Assembly (NCBI RefSeq): GCF_003389455.1
Contig: NZ_QUAC01000027.1
Location: forward strand, 18,473-65,244
Source: Streptomyces inhibens
Lineage (GTDB): Bacteria; Actinomycetota; Actinomycetes; Streptomycetales; Streptomycetaceae
Length of the DNA stretch: 46,772 bases
Direction: 5' to 3'
The translations under genes and the position numbers were made by a program. Under the pieces are notes generated by a model. That model did not search any database. It was given only the letters and a program-made list of their open reading frames with translations, and had not been told where the DNA came from. Below, one piece after another: positions 36,389-45,154 of this stretch (positions are counted from its first letter, which is position 1; the number at the start of each line of letters is the position of its first letter).

Positions 36389-37453
36389 CTAGCCTTCCTT
36401 GTGCCCGAGATCGAGCAGCTGACCCGGCTTGATCAGGTCCGCGTCGGAGCCGACGACGCCCTCGTTGCGCTCGTACAGCGCGGGCCATCCGCCGGGCAGC
36501 CGATGGGCCTGGGCGATGGCTGACAGGCTGTCACCCGGGCGCACGGTGTAGTCGCCGTCGGCCGCCGGGCCCGTACGGTGCGCGTCATCGCCCCGCGAGG
36601 CGTGCCGGCCGCCGGACGACCGGTCGCCGTCGCCCTCGTCGCCCGCATCGCCGCGGTGCTTGCCCTTCGCGGGCGTTTCATCCGGTATGCCGGCATTGTC
36701 GGTACGTCCGCCGCCGTCGGCCGGGTCGGCGGAGTGCGAGGCGTCGCCGTCCTCCTCGCCGGGCTTCGTGGAGCCGGACGGCTCCGGGGTGCGGTCCGCG
36801 CCCTGGGTCGCGTCGCCGGAGCCGGCCGAATCCGAGTCGTCGGGCGCGGACGGCGAGGGCGTCGTGCCGGACGGCTCGTCGGTCTGTCCGTCGGCCTGGC
36901 CATCGGCCTGTCCGTCCGTCTGCCCGCCGGTCCGCCCGTCGTGCGACCCGGAGGAGTCCGAGCCGTCGGGCTCGTCGGACGCATCGGGCCGGTCCCAGGG
37001 ATCCGAGGAGCCTTCGGCATCCGACGGGTCGGGCTGCGGGGTGGCGGTGCTGCCCGGGTTGACCTTCGGCGCGCGGCCGTCCTTGGTCAGTCCGGCGTTG
37101 ACGGCGCAGCTCGGCCAGACGTCCGGGCCACGGTCGTCGAGGATCGACTCGGCGACCGCGATCTGCTGGGCGCGGCTGGCGAGGTCGGGGCGCGAGGCAT
37201 AGGCCGAGCCGCCGTAGTTGTCCCACATCTCCTGGGTCAGCTGCAGCCCGCCGTAGTAGCCGTTGCCCGAGGCCGAGCTCCACACGCCGGCGCTCTCGCA
37301 CTGGGCGACCTTGTCCCAGGTCGCGGTGTCGGCGGCGTGGGCACCGCTCGCGCCGAGCAGTGGCAGGGCGATACCGGCCCCGGTCACTCCCGCCGTGACA
37401 AAGATGGCCGGTGCCTGACGGGGGCGACGGTGTCGGCCGTTCCCGGAACGCAT
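36389..37453 (-). CDS. rpfC: Resuscitation-promoting factor with acidic linker and LysM (RpfC-like)
   Basis: The 354-residue secreted enzyme has a signal peptide (1-40), an Rpf domain about 41-120 ([15 protein letters not shown] with the catalytic Glu, [15 protein letters not shown]), a roughly 170-residue linker rich in Asp, Ser, Gly and Gln with GQTDGQADGQADGQTD repeats, and a C-terminal LysM (DYTVRPGDSLSAIAQAHRLPGGW) near 300-345. It is paralogous to rpfA but has no visible c-di-AMP riboswitch upstream. The long acidic linker may hold it away from the wall. The gene symbol follows position. Confidence 0.88.
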   Translation of the reverse strand: MRSGNGRHRRPRQAPAIFVTAGVTGAGIALPLLGASGAHAADTATWDKVAQCESAGVWSSASGNGYYGGLQLTQEMWDNYGGSAYASRPDLASRAQQIAVAESILDDRGPDVWPSCAVNAGLTKDGRAPKVNPGSTATPQPDPSDAEGSSDPWDRPDASDEPDGSDSSGSHDGRTGGQTDGQADGQADGQTDEPSGTTPSPSAPDDSDSAGSGDATQGADRTPEPSGSTKPGEEDGDASHSADPADGGGRTDNAGIPDETPAKGKHRGDAGDEGDGDRSSGGRHASRGDDAHRTGPAADGDYTVRPGDSLSAIAQAHRLPGGWPALYERNEGVVGSDADLIKPGQLLDLGHKEG

Positions 37454-37664
37454 ACGGATGCCTTTCGCGCAGCGGTTGAGTTGTCGACGATCCGTTCGAA
37501 GCGCTGTCCGGCCGGCCGATACGGCCGAGGCACACCAATAATCCGGTTCGCCCCGTCATCACATCGCCCGATCGGGTGAAGCCTGTCGATCGTCGGTCGA
37601 AAGGTAGCCGGGGTCACGGGTAGTCACAAGTCGGTGTAGCGCAGATCACGTAAAGGTCACGCGG

Positions 37665-37679
37665 GTGACGCTGCGTCAC
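37665..37679. promoter_or_regulatory. Palindrome upstream of rpfC
   Basis: GTGACGCTGCGTCAC is a perfect 15-bp palindrome about 210 bp before the rpfC start. It is like a Crp site but with one extra central base; further GTGAC copies surround it. Regulator unclear. Confidence 0.35.
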
Positions 37680-37697
37680 ATATGACTGCGTCCCAGG

Positions 37698-39038
37698 TCA
37701 GGGCCGCTCGGGCGTGAACTCCACGGGCAGGGACCGCAGTCCGCGCATGATGAGCCCGCCGCGCCAGCGCAAATCGTCAGGTTCCGCGGCAAGTCGGATG
37801 TCCGGGAGCCGGGTCAGCAGCGTGGCGAGGGCGGTCTGTCCTTCGAGCCGGGCGAGCGGTGCGCCCAGGCAGTAGTGGATGCCGTGCCCGTATCCCAGAT
37901 GCTGGTTGTCACGCCGGGTCAGATCGAGAACATCCGGCTCGGCAAAGCGCGCCGGGTCGCGGTCCGCGGCGGCCAGCACCACCAGGACCGGATCGCCCTC
38001 GGCGATCGTCTGCCCGCCGAGCGTCAGCTCCTTGGTCGCGAACCGCCAGGTCGCCAGCTCCACCGGCCCGTCGTAGCGGAGCAGTTCCTCGATGCCGGTG
38101 GTCAGCAGCTCGGTGTCGCCCGCCGCGATCGACTTCTGCAGCAGCTCGCGCTGGGCGGGGTGGCGCAGCAGCGCATAGATGCCGTTGCCGATGAGGTTGA
38201 CGGTGGTCTCGAAGCCGGCGAAGAGCAGGATGAACGCCATCGCGGCGGCCTCGTTCTCGGTGAGGTGCTCGCCGTGGTCGGAGGCCCGGATCAGGCCGGA
38301 GATCAGATCCTCGTCCGCCTCGGCGGTCTCCCCCAGGGACTCCCGCTTACGGTGGATCAGCTCCGCGAGGTAGCCGCGCATCTTCTTCACGGAACGGGCG
38401 ACTCCGCCGCGCGGTCCTCCGCCGTGGCGGATCATCATGCCTGCCCAGTCGCGGAAGTCGTCCTGGTCCTCGCGCGGGACGCCGAGCAGATCGCAGATCG
38501 CGTAGATGGGCAGCGGAAACGCGAACTCATGGATCAGATCGGCCGCACCGCACTCCGCGCCGCCCTGTTTGGCGATCATGTCGTCGATGAGCCGGTCGGT
38601 CAGCTCCTGGACGCGCGGGGCGAAGGCCGCGACCCGGCGCGGGGTGAACGCCTTGGAGACCAGCCGGCGCAGCCGGGTGTGGTCCGGGGGGTCGATGTTG
38701 AGCAGATGCGTCATCAGGTTGGCGCTGCGCTCGCCCGGGATGCCGACCTTGCCCTTGCCGTGCGCGGCCTCGCTGTGGTGCACCGGATTCTTGGAGAGCC
38801 GGGCGTCGGCGAGCGCCTGCCGCGCCTCGGTATAGCGGGTCACCAGCCAGGCCTCGACGCCGCTGGGCAGCGCGGTCCGGTGCACCGGCGCATGCTCGCG
38901 CAGCCATGCGTACGCCGGGTACGGGTCGGAGGCGAACTCCCAGGTGAACAGCTCGGGGGCGGCCTCGGCCGCGGGGCAGCCGGCGGGGGCGGCCGCGCGG
39001 GTGGCGTCGTCGGGGAGGGCGTGGGGCTTGTCGTGCAC
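37698..39038 (-). CDS. Cytochrome P450
   Basis: The 446-residue soluble bacterial P450 has the I-helix AGFETTVN near 270, an EELLRYDGPV ExxR-type stretch near 315, RRDNQHLGYGHGIHYCLGAPLAR with heme-ligating Cys390, and a normal C-terminal end. It catalyses oxygen insertion with partner redox proteins not encoded here. The ribosome site is poor around the GTG; a later start is possible but no good ATG follows soon. The substrate is not readable. It lies apart from any biosynthetic cluster. Confidence 0.9.
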   Translation of the reverse strand: MHDKPHALPDDATRAAAPAGCPAAEAAPELFTWEFASDPYPAYAWLREHAPVHRTALPSGVEAWLVTRYTEARQALADARLSKNPVHHSEAAHGKGKVGIPGERSANLMTHLLNIDPPDHTRLRRLVSKAFTPRRVAAFAPRVQELTDRLIDDMIAKQGGAECGAADLIHEFAFPLPIYAICDLLGVPREDQDDFRDWAGMMIRHGGGPRGGVARSVKKMRGYLAELIHRKRESLGETAEADEDLISGLIRASDHGEHLTENEAAAMAFILLFAGFETTVNLIGNGIYALLRHPAQRELLQKSIAAGDTELLTTGIEELLRYDGPVELATWRFATKELTLGGQTIAEGDPVLVVLAAADRDPARFAEPDVLDLTRRDNQHLGYGHGIHYCLGAPLARLEGQTALATLLTRLPDIRLAAEPDDLRWRGGLIMRGLRSLPVEFTPERP

Positions 39039-39110
39039 CTTCCGACCGTAACCGGTGGGCGCACGCCGGCGCTCGGACGGACCACCCGGGCCCCACGGCG
39101 CACCCGGCCA

Positions 39111-39986
39111 CTACCCCGGATCCACCCCCAGCCCGGCCAGGAACGCCAGCGCCGCCGGCGAGGGGCCGAGCGCGCTCCACACCACCCGCTCGGTACGCTC
39201 CGGCGCCGGCCGTACCCGCACGATGTGCAGCCCGGACAGCTCGGAGGCGATCGCCTCGGGGACCATGCCGACGCCCAGGCCTGCGCGTACCAGCTTCGCC
39301 AGGAACTCCACGGTGGTCACCTCGAACGCCACCTCCGAGGTCAGCCCCGCCGCACGGAACGCCTCGTCCCGCTGCCGGCGGGCCGCGGAACCCGCCGTGA
39401 AGTCGACAAAGGTCTCCCGCGCCATGCGCGACAGCGTGGTCCACTCCCGCCCGGCCAGCGGATGCCCCGGCGGCACCACCGCGACCAGCTCGCCGCGCGC
39501 CAGCTCCTTCTCCCGTACGCCGACCGTGCGGGCGTCGGGCACCAGCCCGACGAAGGCGATATCCAGCACGCCCTGTCGCACCTTCTCGATGAGCGGATCG
39601 CTCATCTCCATCTGCAGACTGATCCGCACCTGCGGACAGCGGGTACGGAAGGCGCCCAGTTCACGGGCGAGATCGACGGCCGCGACGGTGGAGATCGCGC
39701 CCACCGCGAGCCGGCCGCGCACCTCGCCGGTCGCCGCCGCCACCTCCGCCCGGGCCCGTTCGGCCGCCTGGAGCGCCTGCCGGGCGACCGGCACGAACGC
39801 CTCGCCGGCGGCGGTCAGCCGGACACTGCGGCTGGTCCGGTCGAAGAGCCGGGCACCGAGCTCCTTCTCCAGCCGGGCGATCTGATGGCTGAGCGCGGAC
39901 TGCACGACATGACACCGCTCGGCGGCCCGGGTGAACCCACCGGTCTCGGCCACCGCGACGACATAGCGCATCTGCTGGAGCTCCAT
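39111..39986 (-). CDS. LysR-family transcriptional regulator
   Basis: The 291-residue regulator has an N-terminal winged helix-turn-helix (MELQQMRYVVAVAETGGFTRAAERCHVVQSALSHQIARLEKELG) and a two-lobed effector-binding domain. DIAFVGLVP near 143 and VGMVPEAIASELS near 255 are typical. It is divergent from the MFS gene with 142 bp between, and probably controls it through the palindrome at 40005-40027. Confidence 0.93.
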   Translation of the reverse strand: MELQQMRYVVAVAETGGFTRAAERCHVVQSALSHQIARLEKELGARLFDRTSRSVRLTAAGEAFVPVARQALQAAERARAEVAAATGEVRGRLAVGAISTVAAVDLARELGAFRTRCPQVRISLQMEMSDPLIEKVRQGVLDIAFVGLVPDARTVGVREKELARGELVAVVPPGHPLAGREWTTLSRMARETFVDFTAGSAARRQRDEAFRAAGLTSEVAFEVTTVEFLAKLVRAGLGVGMVPEAIASELSGLHIVRVRPAPERTERVVWSALGPSPAALAFLAGLGVDPG

Positions 39987-40004
39987 ATCCGTCGATGCTA
40001 GCGA

Positions 40005-40027
40005 CCATCGATCTCGAAATGCGATGG
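40005..40027. promoter_or_regulatory. LysR-type palindromic site
   Basis: CCATCG-N11-CGATGG, with TCTCG-AAA-TGCGA inside (a T-N11-A arrangement), lies about 18 bp upstream of the LysR start and 100 bp upstream of the MFS start. ATCGATGG recurs near 40063. Confidence 0.5.
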
Positions 40028-40128
40028 ATGCGATGACAACGATGTGTTGGACTCATCGATGGTGCCGGGCCCAGGCTGGGACGTGCCCGCCGCCACGGTG
40101 GCCGCGGGCGACACGGGGAGGTCAACTC

Positions 40129-41397
40129 ATGGCACGCGCACACCGATCGGAGCCGGGAAGGCTGGGGCGCGGCACGCTGCTGCTGATGTCCGTCGCCACC
40201 GGCCTCTCGGTCGCCGGCAACTACTTCGCCCAGCCCCTGCTGGACGTCATAGGCCACGATCTGCACCTGTCCGCGTCCACCGCCGCGCTGGTCGTCACCG
40301 TCGCCCAGGTCGGCTACGGGCTCGGCCTGCTGCTGCTCGTACCGCTCGGCGACCTGCTGGAGCGCCGTCGGCTGGCCGTCACCCTGACACTGGCCACCGC
40401 CGCCTTCCTCACCGTCACCGCGAGCGCGCCGAACGCCGCCCTCCTGCTGACCGGCACCGCGCTGACCGGCCTGACCTCGGTCGCCGCCCAGGTCGTCGTG
40501 CCGTTCGCGGCGACCCTCGCGGCCCCCGCCGAACGCGGCCGGACCGTCGGCACCCTCATGACCGGCCTGCTGCTGGGCATCCTGCTGGCCCGGACCGCCG
40601 CCGGACTGCTCGCGGAACTCGGCGGCTGGCGCACCGTCTACTGGGTCAACGCGGCGCTGATGCTGCTGGTGGCCGTGCTGCTGCGGCTTAGGCTGCCCGC
40701 CCTGCGCACCACGGCCGGGCTGCGCTATCCGGCGCTGCTGCGCTCCACGCTGGCCCTGTTCGCCCAGGAGCCGGTGCTGCGCCGGCGGGCGGCACTGGGC
40801 GCGCTGTCCTTCGCGGGCTTCAGCGTGCTGTGGACGGCGCTGGCCTTCTTGATGTCCGGCCCGGCCTACGGCTGGCAGGAGTCGGCCATCGGCCTGCTGG
40901 GACTGGTGGGCGCGGCCGGTTCACTGGCCGCTTCGGTGGCCGGACGGCTGGCGGACCGCGGCCTGGCACACCAGGCCGCCGGCGCCGCGGCGTTCCTGCT
41001 GCTCGGCTCCTGGGGCCTGCTGGCGGCCGGCGGCGGGGGCGGGGCCTGGTCGCTGGCCGCGCTGCTGGCCGGCGTGGTCGTACTGGACCTGGCCGCACAG
41101 GCGGTCCACGTCAGCAACCAGAACCTGGTCTACGCGATCCGCCCCGAGGCCCGTAACCGGCTCAACTCCGCCTATATGACCAGCTACTTCGTGGGCGGGG
41201 CGGCCGGCTCGGCGCTCACGTCGGTGGTGTGGGGCGCGGCGGGGTGGGGCGGCGTATGCGTCGTGGGCGCCGGGCTCGCGGCGGCGGGGGCGGGGCTTTG
41301 GGTCATCGACCGGCTGCGCCCTCCGTCCGCGGCCGACGCGCGGACGGCGGAGCAGCCTGTGACGGCCCCCGCGCCGGCTCCCTCCCTCACACCATGA
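40129..41397 (+). CDS. MFS transporter
   Basis: The 422-residue protein has 12 hydrophobic segments and the MFS loop 2-3 motif GDLLERRRLAVTLTLATAAFL near 75-95. The early NYFAQPLLDVIGHDL and AAQVVVPFAATLA are typical of the drug-efflux-like branch. GGGGAGG lies 8 bp before the ATG. Divergence from a LysR regulator suggests export of that regulator's inducer. Its end overlaps the Sel1/TPR remnant by 11 bp, tail to tail. Confidence 0.9.
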   Translation: MARAHRSEPGRLGRGTLLLMSVATGLSVAGNYFAQPLLDVIGHDLHLSASTAALVVTVAQVGYGLGLLLLVPLGDLLERRRLAVTLTLATAAFLTVTASAPNAALLLTGTALTGLTSVAAQVVVPFAATLAAPAERGRTVGTLMTGLLLGILLARTAAGLLAELGGWRTVYWVNAALMLLVAVLLRLRLPALRTTAGLRYPALLRSTLALFAQEPVLRRRAALGALSFAGFSVLWTALAFLMSGPAYGWQESAIGLLGLVGAAGSLAASVAGRLADRGLAHQAAGAAAFLLLGSWGLLAAGGGGGAWSLAALLAGVVVLDLAAQAVHVSNQNLVYAIRPEARNRLNSAYMTSYFVGGAAGSALTSVVWGAAGWGGVCVVGAGLAAAGAGLWVIDRLRPPSAADARTAEQPVTAPAPAPSLTP

Positions 41398-41857
41398 CGG
41401 TGCCGGCGTCGGTCTCCGGACCCTCGCAAAGTGCCCGCCGGGCGCCTGGGTGGCCCATGTCGGCGGCCTTGCGGTACCAGCCCTGGGCCTGTGTCCGCTC
41501 ACCCTTCGCCTTGCGCAGCCCGGCGAAGGGTGAAGGCTCCGTAGGCATCGTCGGTTCCGTAGCCCTTGAGGTACCAGGTACGGGCTTCGTCCGGGCGGCC
41601 CTGCTCTTCGAGGAGTACGCCGAGGTTGGCGGCGTCCAGCGCGCTCGCCACAACGCCGTGACCTCGGTCGGGGCGGCAGCGGTACCGGAGAACAACTCAC
41701 CCGTCGTCCGGGCGAGCGCGGTGACCTGGCTGTGGTCGTACTGTCCGCGGAACAGTTTCGTGACGCGCAGCCGTAAGTCCGCCCACGCCTCCGTGCCCAC
41801 AGCCTGGACCACGGCCGCCGCCCCCGACGCCGCCAGCCCCGCCAACTCCCGTTCCAC
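41387..41857 (-). pseudogene. Frame-scrambled Sel1/TPR-repeat protein remnant
   Basis: The 156-codon open frame starts like streptomycete Sel1/TPR proteins (MERELAGLAASGAAAVVQAVG), then becomes low-complexity near residue 70-105, then ends as a Sel1 repeat (QAQGWYRKAADMGHPGARRAL). Between about 41650 and 41535 the Sel1-like text is in another frame (ALDAANLGVLLEEQGRP, EARTWYLKGYGTDDAYGAF). Two opposite single-base shifts explain this. No stop is met, so a protein with a wrong middle may still be made. A sequencing error is possible but needs two events. Confidence 0.7.
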
Positions 41858-41890
41858 CCACGCCCCTCGACAAGCCCTCCCCCAGGCTAC

Positions 41891-42904
41891 TTACACCGCA
41901 CCGCCCTCGGCAGCCACCACCGCATCCCGATAGGCCCGCGCCGCCGCCCGCAACGCCGCCTCCGGGTCGACGCCCTCCTCCTCGGCCCGTACGGCCATCG
42001 CCAGCAGCTCGTACCCGACCCCCTGGCCCGTCGGCAGCGCGACATCGAGGCCGGCCGTCCGCACCCGCGACGCCAGCTTCGCCGCCAGCGCCAGCCCGGG
42101 CTGGGCCAGCGGAATGCCCTCGGTCACCGACTCCCGCTGCTTCTCCACGGCCTTCGTCCGCATCCAGTGCGCCTTGACGTCCTCCGGGGTCGCCGCGTCC
42201 TCCTCGCCGAAGACATGGGGATGGCGGTGGATCAGCTTCTCGACGATTCCGCCCGCGACATCGTCGAGGGAGAACGGCTCGTCGGGGTCGTCCTGGGCGA
42301 TCCGGGCGTGGAAGACGACCTGGAGGAGCACATCGCCCAGCTCCTCGCGCAGTGCCTCGCGGTCGCCCTCCTCGATGGCCTCGACGAGCTCGTACGCCTC
42401 CTCGATGCCGTACTTGGCGAGGTCGCGGTGCGTACGGATGCTGCTCCAGGGGCATTCGGCGCGGATCTGGTCCATGACCTGGACGAGGTCGAGCAGCCGG
42501 GCGCCGGGCAGGTCGTAGGAGCCGGGCAGCAGCTCCAGGTCGGGCATGGTCTCGCGGCCGGAGCCGGCCAGCCGGGCCAGGCCGTCGGTCAGCGCGCTCT
42601 CGCCCTCCGCGGAGGTCAGGACGACGGCCGTACGGGCCTCGGGCACGCAGTAGTCGACCAGCTCGCGGGCGGAGGGGGCGGCGGTCTCCACCTCGATGCC
42701 GGCCTCTCGCAGATACGGCAGCTGCGGATGGTCGGGGTCGGCGCACAGCACCCGCTGGGCCGTGCGCAGGGTCTGCCATGCGGGCCAGGACAGCAGTCCG
42801 GGGGCGACCCGATGGCTGGTGGTGAGCAGGACCAGGCGTCCGGTGCCGGTGCCCTCGGGGCGGGCGGCGGCGCCGGCGTCGGCAGCAGAGGCGTCAGCGT
42901 TCAC
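41891..42904 (-). CDS. mazG: MazG-type nucleoside triphosphate pyrophosphohydrolase
   Basis: The 337-residue enzyme has an N-terminal domain of about 120 residues resembling the SAM-dependent methylase/tetrapyrrole domain remnant seen in actinobacterial MazG. The MazG domain follows: CPWSSIRTHRDLAKYGIEEAYELVEAIEEGD near 155-185 with EExxE-type metal ligands, and EELGDVLLQVVFHARIAQD near 190-208. It clears aberrant nucleotides. The GTG start has a weak ribosome site. Confidence 0.88.
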   Translation of the reverse strand: MNADASAADAGAAARPEGTGTGRLVLLTTSHRVAPGLLSWPAWQTLRTAQRVLCADPDHPQLPYLREAGIEVETAAPSARELVDYCVPEARTAVVLTSAEGESALTDGLARLAGSGRETMPDLELLPGSYDLPGARLLDLVQVMDQIRAECPWSSIRTHRDLAKYGIEEAYELVEAIEEGDREALREELGDVLLQVVFHARIAQDDPDEPFSLDDVAGGIVEKLIHRHPHVFGEEDAATPEDVKAHWMRTKAVEKQRESVTEGIPLAQPGLALAAKLASRVRTAGLDVALPTGQGVGYELLAMAVRAEEEGVDPEAALRAAARAYRDAVVAAEGGAV

Positions 42905-42991
42905 GCATCGAACGTAACGCACCGCACTGACAACACCCGGCGCCGGTCGGCCGACGGGCCCCGGCACCGCCTCCCGCCGGACGGCGTCCGC

Positions 42992-43630
42992 TCAGACCTG
43001 CTGCTTCACATGCTCCGTGATGATCCACGGGTCCTTGGTCTCACCGAGGATGACCTGCTGGTCGTCCCACTTGCCGAAGCGCGGATTGACGTCGATGCCC
43101 ATGGACCGGGAGGTCTTGGCCAGCGCCTGGACGAGCTTCTGCTGGCCCTGCGGCTTACCGCGGTCGGCGCCGAGGTGCTTGGCGAGGCCGTCGAGCAGCA
43201 GCTGGTTGCGGACCATGGCGTCGACCTCGTCGGGGGCCACGCCCTGCTGGAGCCACATCGCCTTCAGCCGCTCGGCGCCGCCGGCCTGCTTCTCGGCCCG
43301 GGCCCGCCACTTCTGGATGTCGCCGCGGGTGACCGTCACCCCGGCGTCCTTCGCGCCGCGCGCCAGCACCTCGTCGAAGATCATGCCGTTGAGGGTGGCC
43401 AGGCTCAGCCGGCCGGTGTTCATGATCAGCTGGCCGCCCTGCGGGGACTTGGCCTGCGCCGCACGTACGTCCTTCACCTTCGCCTGCAACTGCGCGACGG
43501 TGATCCGCTTCCCGTCCACGATGGCCGCGGCACCGGGGTGGGCGTCGCCACTACAGGCGGCGAGCAGCGGGGTCGCGGCCAGCAGGGCGGCGGTGGCGGA
43601 TACGGAGAGCGCTGTCCTACGGCGGAACAC
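42992..43630 (-). CDS. SurA N-terminal-domain lipoprotein
   Basis: The 212-residue exported protein has the signal MFRRRTALSVSATAALL and lipobox LLAAC, then a SurA_N-like helical region (AAIVDGKRITVAQLQAKVKDV). It appears to lack a PPIase domain. It probably chaperones exported proteins. GGGAGG lies 4 bp before the GTG. Its neighbour mazG follows at 87 bp on the same strand, an arrangement I recall as conserved in Streptomyces. Confidence 0.85.
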   Translation of the reverse strand: MFRRRTALSVSATAALLAATPLLAACSGDAHPGAAAIVDGKRITVAQLQAKVKDVRAAQAKSPQGGQLIMNTGRLSLATLNGMIFDEVLARGAKDAGVTVTRGDIQKWRARAEKQAGGAERLKAMWLQQGVAPDEVDAMVRNQLLLDGLAKHLGADRGKPQGQQKLVQALAKTSRSMGIDVNPRFGKWDDQQVILGETKDPWIITEHVKQQV

Positions 43631-43900
43631 TTGGCCTCCCGGCAGATCGTGCGACGGAGTCTCGACCTTGAGCTGTCGATGCTATGGAGTCGGCGTGGCC
43701 CAGGCCACTGCTTCGGCCAACGATCTGCGCCGAGGACGGTTTCTCCCTGCTCGGACGGGGCCGGCGCCCGCCCGAGGGCGCCATCCGTTCCGCAACCACC
43801 CCGCTCCGGCACAAGTCCTTTTGCCGCAAGCCCCTTTGACGCAAGCCCGTGAGCCGAAAACCGCAGGAGACCGCACCCTCGGCCGACCTAGGCTGGTCCG

Positions 43901-44239
43901 GTGATCAAGGACCATCCCTTCGCCGACGGGCACCATCTCACCTGGGAGCTCACCGGCTTCGGCACTGACGACCGGATCGAGGTGTCCGCCTCGCTGACCC
44001 GGGAGCAGTTCATCCGGGTCAGGCACCTCTTCCCCCTCGGCGCCGACGCATGGATGCTGGCCGGCGAATACCCGGTCCCGCCAGGCATCTGGGGACCACT
44101 GCGGGAAATCCTCGGGATCACCGCCTTCCGCGAGGGCATCGACTACTTCCTCGGCGCTCGCCAGGACCTCCCCGACGGCCGGCTCCGGCGCCCGGCACCC
44201 GGTGCCGACCCGTTGCCCGGCCCGATACCGCCGTCCTGA
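43901..44239 (+). CDS. Unrecognised small protein
   Basis: The 112-residue protein begins VIKDHPFADGHHLTWELTGFG and has an apparently alpha/beta sequence with a Pro-rich tail (GADPLPGPIPPS). I do not recognise the family with confidence. There is no signal or membrane segment. The GTG has a weak ribosome site. It lies 62 bp upstream of the acetyltransferase gene on the same strand, so the two may be co-transcribed. Confidence 0.6.
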   Translation: MIKDHPFADGHHLTWELTGFGTDDRIEVSASLTREQFIRVRHLFPLGADAWMLAGEYPVPPGIWGPLREILGITAFREGIDYFLGARQDLPDGRLRRPAPGADPLPGPIPPS

Positions 44240-44301
44240 CGCCCACGCCCTGAATCGCAGGAAACCCCAGCATCCGCCATATGTGAGGAGACCGATTCAC
44301 C

Positions 44302-44961
44302 ATGCCGCCCGTTCCCGCTGATCCGACCGCGGTGCACCCCATGCCCGAGCAGCCGCGCCTGGTGCTGCTGAAACCGCTGGTCACGTCGCCGCTGATCGAG
44401 GTCGGGGAGTACTCCTACTACGACGACCCGGACGATCCGACGGCATTCGAGACGCGCAATGTGCTGTATCACTACGGGCCGGAAAAGCTGGTCATCGGCA
44501 AGTTCTGTGCCCTGGGCGAAGGCGTGCGGTTCATCATGAACGGCGCCAACCACCGGATGGACGGCCCCTCGACCTTTCCCTTCCCCATCATGGGAGGTTC
44601 GTGGGCCGAGCATTTCGACCTGATCACCGGGCTGCCCGGAAGAGGCGACACCGTGGTCGGCAACGATGTCTGGTTCGGCTACCGGGCCATGGTGATGCCC
44701 GGCGTCCGTATCGGCCACGGGGCGGTCATCGCCTCCGGTTCCGTCGTCGTGGACGATGTCCCCGACTACGGCATCGTCGGCGGCAATCCGGCCAGACTGA
44801 TCCGCCGCCGCTACAGCGACGAGGACATCGCCCGCCTCCTGGCCCTCGCCTGGTGGGACTGGCCGGCCGAGCACATCACGGAGCACATCCGCACGATCAT
44901 GTCCGGCAGCATCGACGACCTGGCGGCCGCGGCTCCGAGGAGGCAGCAAGGCGACCGTTGA
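44302..44961 (+). CDS. CatB/Vat-like hexapeptide O-acetyltransferase
   Basis: The 219-residue protein is a left-handed beta-helix acetyltransferase. It has YSYYDDPDD and FCALGEGVRFIMNGANHRMDG near 65-90 (catalytic-type His in NHRM), WAEHFDLITGLPGRGDTVVGNDVWFGYRAMVMPGVRIGHGAVIASGSVVVDDVPDYGIVGGNPARLI near 95-168, a textbook coil run, and a helical cap. Relatives acetylate chloramphenicol or streptogramin A using acetyl-CoA, but most chromosomal ones have unknown acceptors. Resistance should not be assumed. Confidence 0.87.
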   Translation: MPPVPADPTAVHPMPEQPRLVLLKPLVTSPLIEVGEYSYYDDPDDPTAFETRNVLYHYGPEKLVIGKFCALGEGVRFIMNGANHRMDGPSTFPFPIMGGSWAEHFDLITGLPGRGDTVVGNDVWFGYRAMVMPGVRIGHGAVIASGSVVVDDVPDYGIVGGNPARLIRRRYSDEDIARLLALAWWDWPAEHITEHIRTIMSGSIDDLAAAAPRRQQGDR

Positions 44962-45154
44962 CGTGCGTGGTCGGCTGATCGGGACACTCGACGGCTTCCG
45001 GGATGCGGTTGCCGGTCCGTGCGGACTGCCGGAGTGGTTCCGGCCGAGGGGCGGGGGTTGTCCCTACTGTGCATGGGCCCGCTGTCCGGATGGATCGGTG
45101 AATTTTGAACGCGCAGGCTGAACGCGTCCGGATTTCCGAGGGAAGGGACACTGT

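Noticed and set aside
44302..44961. Calling the acetyltransferase an antibiotic-resistance gene
   Set aside because: The family includes many chromosomal enzymes of unknown acceptor, and there is no mobile-element context.
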